In this document: positions 61,801-64,000 of the stretch, one piece after another
How positions within the stretch are numbered: the stretch's first letter is position 1
How the letters are laid out: the number at the start of each line of letters is the position of its first letter
DNA from: Pycnopodia helianthoides
Lineage: Eukaryota; Echinodermata; Asteroidea; Forcipulatida; Asteriidae
Direction of reading: 5' to 3'
DNA length: 64,000 bases
Assembly (NCBI GenBank): GCA_032158295.1
Contig: CM063249.1
Span: 18,168,416-18,232,415, forward strand
The notes under the pieces: generated by a model
What the model was told of the DNA's origin: nothing
The model's database searches: none
The model's input: the letters and a program-made list of their open reading frames with translations, nothing else
Position numbers and translations under genes: made by a program

Positions 61801-63687
61801 GGCTGCTGTTACTTCCAAACGGGAGCAAAATCTGGGAAAGTCTTTTTGCATAAGGAACAGGGGATGATCCCAGTACTTGTTCCTGAAATGTTTATTTCAT
61901 GGTTGCCAATTTTGTTTACAGATAATCCCACATAAAAATAGATAATCCCACTTAGAATATGTACATAAAAAATCACTATAAATTTCAGGAATGATTAAAT
62001 TTTATTCAAGAGAGTGAGAAACAAAATAAACAGAGAAAGGAATAATGCTTTCTTAACTGTATGAAGTGCTTAACAGTTTTACAAAATTTCTTTCCTGAAG
62101 GAGAATGCAGATGACCAGCGACCTCTGCCATTCCTGGACCACAGCTACTGCCAACGTCCTCCCCCGGCTAAAGTCAAGGAGCCGTCCACAACAGTTGAGA
62201 AGTCCCTTATCGGCTTTGACCAGCCGAGCATCCGACTCATCAAGCTGGATCTCTCCGACAAGGAGGTCACCTCCTTCAAGGAGGCCGAGGAAAACGAGAT
62301 CATCGATGTCGTCACCGAGCCTGAAGAAGCTCCACAACCACCTCCCAAGAAGCAGAAGTCAACAAAGCGGAAACACAAGGAAGAGGCTGCGGCGATGGAG
62401 GAAGAGGTGGCCATCCCTGAGCCGTCCAAACCTCAATTCATGCCCAGGAACTATTATGAGGAGTGGGGGCTTCTCTATCAGTTCTTGGCGCTGGGGGTAG
62501 ATCAGGAGGACGCCTTCTACTTGAGGAAGAGCTACGAGTCCATGCTGCAAGAAGGGAAGATACCTTGGCTGAGCTACACCCACTGGGTCTCGCATTCATA
62601 TATCCTTTTTGTGTTGTTCTTGAGTATTAACCCTTTACTCCATGGGCCTTTTTTGCCTGCAGGTGACCTCAAATCCTCCTATGTCACTCCACACCAACAT
62701 GACTTTAAGATTGGAATGCCTGACCCAGGATGAGCAATTGTTATTTGGGCCTACATTCCTCAGTCCTTCTGAATCCTTCATCTCAGAAAATTGTCCCCGT
62801 GCATGACGTGCAGCGCACTTACACGCGCCTCTCCTGTCCGTCACTTTGGGAGTCAAAATCTACACAAAGGAATTGACCCCCAAAATGGTGGAAATGGTTG
62901 AGGTGCGTTCGGCGTCTGCAAGGAGTCATTCTAGAAGGATTTGGGAGGGTAAGGATTAATCAACTACTGTTTGCAAGCACTGTTTTTAAGACAACACCAT
63001 TTGTTTTATTTTCCTTCTCATCACTGGGAACCCACTTTCCGTGTTAGCAGAGAAAATCACAAAACACGCCAGCTAATCAAATAAATCTCTGTCAATGTGA
63101 AGCTTAGTCTTGGCCGACAGGCAGATTCTAATCCCATCCAGAAATGAGGAGATCCAAATTTGACTCCATCACAGTAGGATCCGAATCCCAATCAGCAATA
63201 ATGAGATCCAACAATATCAATTTTCCACACTTTAACCTAAGCTAACAAACTTTAGATGGAACAAATAAAGGTTGTTGCCTCCCTTTTTGTACGAGCTCTG
63301 CTGATTACCATAAAATAAGTTGATCACAGCAGGAAAGAGGCTGTGTTGGTAAAAAAGAAATCTCAATAAAATTGTTGTTTACTCTGTCATTAGTGTTTTT
63401 GGTTTTGATTCGATTGTGAATTTAATTGAAATTGAATGTGGTCTGGCGTTATGGTGACCTGTAAAGCCAAAATGGCAACTTTACTGGAGGTTTTCTCCTT
63501 AACTGACCCCCTCCCACTGACGGCAATTCCAGACCCGCCCAAGAAGAAGCGGAAGACTGACGAGGTCAGGGTCCACGCCACGGGGACGGCCAGGACGGAA
63601 GGATTCTATAAGATCACAACCCAAGAGAAGAAGAAGTACCTGAAGAGGCTGCAGACAATCTCACTGGATAAGAGTCATGATAATCAG
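43819..63687 (+). CDS. SETD1: SETD1-type histone H3K4 methyltransferase, 14 exons, SET domain beyond window
   Basis: SETD1 is the catalytic subunit of the COMPASS complex that deposits H3K4 trimethylation at active promoters. Exons present, in order: the N-terminal [10 protein letters not shown] segment and a DPR motif (WDR82 contact in the family); an RRM-type domain at about residues 105-190; a long Pro/Gln/Ser-rich region with a polyQ run; the conserved SLDSRIE block; a conserved helix [20 protein letters not shown]; the LPSFKVKRK-like block; acidic Glu/Asp tracts; an HCF-1 binding motif DHSY; the N-SET-proximal block [20 protein letters not shown]; and a PPKKKRK nuclear signal. Order and motifs match human SETD1A/SETD1B. 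The SET and post-SET exons are not in the window. Three exons have frame breaks, each consistent with one missing base. The intron before the last exon is of the AT-AC type. Invertebrates usually have a single SETD1, so A or B is not assigned. Confidence 0.95.
44031..44179 (+). CDS. SETD1: SETD1 exon: N-terminal conserved block
   Basis: Acceptor AATGCAG, donor GTAAGA. Encodes [20 protein letters not shown] then [12 protein letters not shown], matching the N-terminal WRNYKLIVDP...KVYRYDG block of vertebrate SETD1. Confidence 0.93.
44535..44755 (+). repeat. SETD1: 21-bp minisatellite in SETD1 intron
   Basis: About ten copies of CCCAACTCCTGTTTGGGACAG with variants. All frames on both strands stay open as heptapeptide repeats (CLGQPNS, VGLSQTE), an artefact of the 21-base period. 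Confidence 0.88.
44780..45455. other. SETD1 intron, no recognised feature
   Basis: Unique sequence with scattered words like the adjacent minisatellite (CCCAACTATAG). No gene. Confidence 0.45.
45816..45917 (+). CDS. SETD1: SETD1 exon: DPR motif
   Basis: 34 codons, phase 0; acceptor TACACAG, donor GTTGGT (a weaker GT donor). Encodes [15 protein letters not shown] and YDLPVPKFK. The Asp-Pro-Arg is the WDR82-binding motif known in SETD1A/B; LPVPKFK is invariant in the family. Confidence 0.92.
46165..46640 (+). repeat. Dispersed repeat, copy of 20820-21170
   Basis: Contains GAGGTCAAGTTTAATTCTTG, CTAAAATAATTGACGAACG, GGTTGGGACCA and GCGCGAGACTTGCACAGTC. It ends about 40 bases before the RRM exon. 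Confidence 0.65.
46681..46951 (+). CDS. SETD1: SETD1 exon: RRM domain
   Basis: Acceptor TCTCCAG, donor GTAGGA. Nearly the whole RNA-recognition motif in one exon: [20 protein letters not shown], then [20 protein letters not shown] (RNP1-like [10 protein letters not shown]) and [17 protein letters not shown]. Same spacing as vertebrate SETD1. Confidence 0.95.
47020..47360 (-). repeat. tRNA-derived SINE, reverse, variant body
   Basis: Reverse of the 1845-2215 type: ACTTAACTGATTTGGGCTGT and CCTACTCCTGGGGCTGAAAC at left, reverse head GGGATTCGAACCCACACTC...GACCGCTCGGCCACGGCAC at right. Confidence 0.78.
47535..48085 (-). repeat. SINE fragment interrupted by a TTAA MITE
   Basis: Left piece AATACCTTCCCAACTTTTCA...TTTACGGTTAA and right piece TTAAGTGCCTTGCTCAAGGGC...CCGCTCGGGCATGACACG together match the reverse SINE body at 47205-47355. 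The MITE at 47575-47969 sits between, with TTAA on both sides. Confidence 0.85.
47575..47969. mobile_element. TTAA-flanked MITE, family 3, copy a (nested in SINE)
   Basis: Starts TTAAAGGAACATTACAGAAT and ends ATTCTGTAATGTTCCTTTAA, with perfect inverted ends of about 20 bases. The TTAA is duplicated relative to the uninterrupted SINE. Confidence 0.88.
48490..48960 (+). repeat. Dispersed repeat, inverted copy at 55640-55990
   Basis: Shares, in opposite orientation, ACGACCTTGTTGCAC, CCTTAATTACCATGATAATT, GTTGATACGACC and AAATCACTTTTTAAGG with 55640-55990. Both lie in SETD1 introns. Confidence 0.75.
49244..51140 (+). CDS. SETD1: SETD1 exon: long Pro/Gln/Ser-rich region, one frame break
   Basis: Starts [20 protein letters not shown] (matching RMKYYELIVNGSYTPQ) and runs through Pro/Gly/Gln-rich sequence with a polyQ tract near 49728-49750. 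The first frame stops at 50350; the next frame continues at once with [17 protein letters not shown], the conserved SLDSRIE block, to donor GTAAGT at 51141 in phase 0. One missing base at about 50345-50350 explains the break. Confidence 0.92.
51540..51905 (+). mobile_element. LINE 3' fragment (CR1/L2-like reverse transcriptase C-terminus)
   Basis: One frame reads [20 protein letters not shown], then [20 protein letters not shown] and [13 protein letters not shown]. This is the C-terminal block typical of CR1/L2-clade ORF2. Several stops follow; the fragment ends CGCATTATAAATGGCCACTA and (TTA)n. Confidence 0.75.
51906..53114. other. SETD1 intron, no recognised gene
   Basis: Unique AT-rich sequence. 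It contains a probable short hairpin-forming repeat, GTACGTAT/ATACGTAC-like, near 52459-52545 (TGACGTCGCAGTACGTAC vs GTACGTATAGTGACGTCA). Confidence 0.4.
53115..54053 (+). CDS. SETD1: SETD1 exon: proline-rich region and conserved helix
   Basis: 313 codons, phase 0 at both ends, acceptor ATTCAG, donor GTGAGA. Acidic [18 protein letters not shown] opens it; a Pro/Gly/Met/Gln-rich stretch follows; it closes with [20 protein letters not shown] and [16 protein letters not shown], matching the vertebrate MKSIMQRDLNRKMVENVAF block. Confidence 0.94.
54137..54511. mobile_element. TTAA MITE, family 3, copy b
   Basis: Starts TTAAAGGAACATTACAGAAT and ends ATTCTGTAATGTTCC; the right TTAA is lost. Nearly the same as 47575-47969 (AACGCTCACTGAGCGATAAA in both). 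Confidence 0.85.
54515..55080 (-). repeat. Dispersed repeat, reverse copy of 20820-21170
   Basis: GGACCATTGTGGTCCCAATC, then AAATCAATTCAACAAAGTA...CTTGACCTCCGTTTCTGG and TTTGGGTGCGATTGGCAA; ends near GCGCGAGACTTGCACAATC. Confidence 0.6.
55184..55347 (+). repeat. Dispersed repeat GCCTGGAATTTCAT family
   Basis: GGCCTGGAATTTCATTTTGG to CTCTGGAATTCCAGGCCTG; terminal GGCCTGGAATT/AATTCCAGGCC are inverted. It ends about 50 bases before a SETD1 exon. Confidence 0.65.
55402..55584 (+). CDS. SETD1: SETD1 exon
   Basis: 61 codons, phase 0; acceptor TATCAG, donor GTAATG. Encodes [20 protein letters not shown] then SFK, matching the [21 protein letters not shown] block of vertebrate SETD1A. Confidence 0.92.
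55640..55990 (-). repeat. Dispersed repeat, inverted relative to 48490-48960
   Basis: GTGCGACAAGGTCGTAACTT, AAGGTCGTATCAACAATTAT and GTTACGACCTTGTTGCACTG. Opposite orientation to the copy 7 kb upstream. Confidence 0.72.
56110..56560. repeat. Host repeat interrupted by MITE family 2
   Basis: Left flank ACACAATACAAATCACTATG...CAACTCGTATTAA, right flank TTAAGATGAGTCTTAGTGCT...AAATCCAGCCCAGG. The same host repeat occurs at about 61105-61620 with another MITE at the same site. Confidence 0.75.
56214..56499. mobile_element. TTAA-flanked MITE, family 2, copy b
   Basis: TTAAAGGCAAAGTATAATTT to CGTGTACCTTCCCTTTAA; shares AAATGTAGATATA and TTAATAGGAATACACAATCT with 7862-8244. Confidence 0.8.
56648..56735 (+). 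CDS. SETD1: SETD1 exon: VKRK and acidic start
   Basis: Encodes [20 protein letters not shown] then PQYPDEDVS, continuing SFK-VKRKEP of the family exactly. Donor GTATGG. The acceptor (ATCAAAAG) has no polypyrimidine tract and looks weak. Confidence 0.88.
57121..57346. repeat. Long imperfect palindrome (fold-back element)
   Basis: CAATCAAGTGAGGTTTGTGG at 57121 pairs with CCACAAACCTCGCTTGATTG ending 57346; CCATGTGCATAA with TTATGCACATGG; ATTCCGATCAGTATGCTCTG with CAGAGCATACTGATCGAAAC. Arms of about 105 bases, in a SETD1 intron. Confidence 0.85.
57475..57663 (+). CDS. SETD1: SETD1 exon: acidic tract
   Basis: Acceptor CTCAAG after a T-rich tract, donor GTATCT. Encodes [20 protein letters not shown] then long Asp/Glu runs ending [10 protein letters not shown]. 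Low complexity but in the expected place and phase. Confidence 0.88.
57748..57820 (+). tRNA. tRNA-Asn(GTT)-like cloverleaf, probably SINE-derived or pseudogene
   Basis: A 7-bp acceptor stem (GGCTAGA with TCTAGTC, one G-T pair), a 4-bp D stem GCTC/GAGC with AGTTGGTA loop, loop CTGTTAA with anticodon GTT and T loop TTCAAAT. The anticodon stem has two mismatches and the T stem one. Flanks (GGAGACC.CCAACAT) recur at a decayed copy about 300 bases downstream, so it is likely part of a repeat rather than a working tRNA gene. Confidence 0.35.
58030..58125 (+). repeat. Decayed copy of the tRNA-Asn-like repeat
   Basis: GGAGACCACCAACATTCAGG, CTAGATGGCACG and AAGTCCCGCTCTAGTAAAT correspond to 57731-57825 but the middle is deleted. 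Another remnant (GTTAATCCGGAGGTCGCAGG) is at 59772. Confidence 0.6.
58126..58601. other. SETD1 intron, AT-rich, no recognised feature
   Basis: Contains a short direct repeat (TATAGGTAGTTACA.AAGAAAAC at about 58251 and 58337). No gene. Confidence 0.45.
58602..58762 (+). CDS. SETD1: SETD1 exon: acidic tract with frame break(s)
   Basis: The phase set by the previous exon reads [15 protein letters not shown], then turns to an Arg-rich reading ([11 protein letters not shown]) that ends at a stop in the next exon. Shifting by one missing base near 58645-58660 gives [20 protein letters not shown], as expected for SETD1, and then joins the next exon openly. A further shift near 58711 would give [17 protein letters not shown]. 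Donor GTAAGA. Confidence 0.7.
58945..59115. repeat. Fold-back repeat, GGGCCCA family
   Basis: TGGGCCCAACTTCATAGAGC to CATAAAACTGGGCCC with inner TACCAGTCACAAATTG; relative of 22838-23045. Confidence 0.7.
59562..59733 (+). CDS. SETD1: SETD1 exon: Lys/Glu-rich coiled segment
   Basis: Acceptor TTTTCAG, donor GTAAGT. The open frame reads [20 protein letters not shown] then [15 protein letters not shown]. The first ten codons also read [10 protein letters not shown] in another phase, so another missing base near 59590 is possible. Confidence 0.8.
59815..60080 (+). repeat. tRNA-derived SINE, diverged
   Basis: GGGGTGTCGTGGCCTAGGGG head, GGGCTCGAATCCTGGCC B-box, CACTTGTGTCCTG...CAGCAAGGCACTTTATC body, then a less familiar 3' part (GGACTGGCATCCTGTCCAGG). 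Confidence 0.65.
60125..60250. repeat. Partial GGGCCCA-family repeat
   Basis: TTGGCCCAATTTCTTTGAGC and GTGCTTAAGCAG only; truncated relative of 58945-59115. Confidence 0.5.
60622..61062 (+). CDS. SETD1: SETD1 exon with frame break
   Basis: Acceptor ATTTCAG, donor GTAAGT. Encodes [40 protein letters not shown] and [12 protein letters not shown]; this frame stops at about 60992. One missing base at about 60908-60913 moves to [20 protein letters not shown] and [20 protein letters not shown], which reaches the donor in phase with the next exon. Confidence 0.85.
61105..61625. repeat. Host repeat interrupted by MITE family 4
   Basis: Left flank CACAATACAAATCACTAAAG...CAATTCATCTTAA, right flank TTAAGATAAATCTTAGTGCT...AAATCAAGCCCTGG. 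Same host repeat as 56110-56560. Confidence 0.75.
61186..61574. mobile_element. TTAA-flanked MITE, family 4, with central palindrome
   Basis: TTAAAGGCACTGGAAACTAT to AAGGTGTCCAGTGTCTTTAA. The centre TTGATTTTGAGACCTC...GAGGTCTCAAAATCAA is a 16-bp stem. Non-coding. Confidence 0.85.
61626..62100. other. SETD1 intron, no recognised feature
   Basis: Unique sequence with a short direct repeat AGATAATCCCACATA / AGATAATCCCACTTA near 61920-61955. Confidence 0.4.
62101..62599 (+). CDS. SETD1: SETD1 exon: HCF-1 motif and N-SET-proximal block
   Basis: Opens [20 protein letters not shown], containing DHSY; continues [20 protein letters not shown] and [13 protein letters not shown]; ends [40 protein letters not shown] and THWVSHS. 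The end matches vertebrate [20 protein letters not shown]...THWVHHT. The donor is ATATCCTTTT (AT-AC intron). Confidence 0.93.
62137..62148 (+). other. SETD1: HCF-1 binding motif (DHSY) in SETD1
   Basis: The tetrapeptide fits the (D/E)HxY consensus and lies where human SETD1A has EHNY, before a Pro-rich stretch and upstream of N-SET. Function is inferred from the family. Confidence 0.65.
62600..63517 (+). other. SETD1: U12-type AT-AC intron of SETD1
   Basis: Donor ATATCCTTTTT at 62600, branch-site match TCTCCTTAACT at 63494-63504, terminal AC at 63516-63517, 15-16 bases after the branch A. The spliced codons (HS-L-TAIP) align with HHTITNLTTPKRK of human SETD1A. All three signals fit the minor spliceosome. 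The body holds no recognised gene or repeat. Confidence 0.85.
63518..63687 (+). CDS. SETD1: SETD1 exon: N-SET start, last exon in window
   Basis: Follows an AC acceptor. Encodes [15 protein letters not shown] with an SV40-like nuclear signal, then [20 protein letters not shown], matching [20 protein letters not shown] of human SETD1A. Donor GTACGC. The SET domain exons are beyond 64000. Confidence 0.93.
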
Positions 63688-63719
63688 GTACGCAAAGTAG
63701 GAGTAGGCAAGCAAATTTG

Positions 63720-63965
63720 CTAAGCACTTAAACACCTGCTTAGCTGAAATAGGTAGCCAGTTTAATAGAGGGCGTGTCGTTCAGACTCAAATTCCATGGG
63801 TCCAATTTCATAGAACGTGTATGCAGACATTTTCCGCTTATGGAGTACTGGTTAGCAGAATTTGTATTTCATAAACACTGCTTACCTTGAGTAAAACAAG
63901 AGGCATGCTAAATTGCTGGTGATTTTTGTAAGCAGGGCCTAATTTTGTAAGCAGGGCCCAACTTG
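63720..63965. repeat. GGGCCCA-family repeat at right edge
   Basis: TGGGTCCAATTTCATAGAAC near 63798 and GCAGGGCCTAATTTTGTAAG...CAGGGCCCAAC near 63933 are diverged ends of the family seen at 22838. Confidence 0.5.
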
Positions 63966-64000
63966 AACACTGTTCAATTCCCAAGACTTGCTTTTACTTC

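Noticed and set aside
1..64000. Bacterial operon, defence system or viral insert
   Set aside because: No prokaryotic gene organisation and no capsid, integrase or polymerase genes; every long frame belongs to the three split genes or to repeats.

Overview
The window is animal nuclear DNA: small exons separated by long AT-rich introns, GT-AG splice signals, and many dispersed repeats. The conserved proteins are metazoan. The tRNA-derived SINEs with (ATT)n tails and the short TTAA-flanked elements resemble repeats I associate with sea stars (forcipulatid type). An echinoderm, probably a sea star, is my best inference; no sequence search was possible.

Layout. (1) About 1666-18500, plus strand: 12 exons and the 3' UTR of NADPH-cytochrome P450 reductase (POR). 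The exon(s) for the N-terminal membrane anchor lie to the left of the window. (2) About 18500-27900: an intergenic stretch between two convergent genes, filled with SINEs, fold-back elements and three tandem arrays. (3) 27913-42817, minus strand: a 17-exon gene for a protein of about 1,300 residues that I do not recognise. It has a helical N-terminal half and a long acidic, serine-rich tail with a canonical PCNA-binding (PIP) box. (4) 43819 to the right edge, plus strand: 14 exons of a SETD1-type histone H3K4 methyltransferase, from the start codon to the N-SET region. The catalytic SET exons lie beyond the window. The last two genes are head to head, about 1 kb apart, and probably share a promoter region.

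How the genes work together. POR feeds electrons to microsomal P450s and is functionally separate. SETD1 (chromatin, COMPASS) and the PIP-box protein (probably nuclear) could be co-expressed through their shared 5' region, but this is inference.

The most notable observations are: a U12-type AT-AC intron in SETD1 with matching donor, branch site and acceptor; several exons of SETD1 and of the minus-strand gene whose reading frame breaks in the same direction (one base missing), more likely sequence errors than biology; TTAA-specific MITEs, one interrupting a SINE and two different families occupying the same site in two copies of another repeat; a short Tc1-like element that keeps only the transposase DNA-binding segment; and a tandem duplication that copied a POR splice donor. 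I saw no bacterial-type system, CRISPR array or viral gene.
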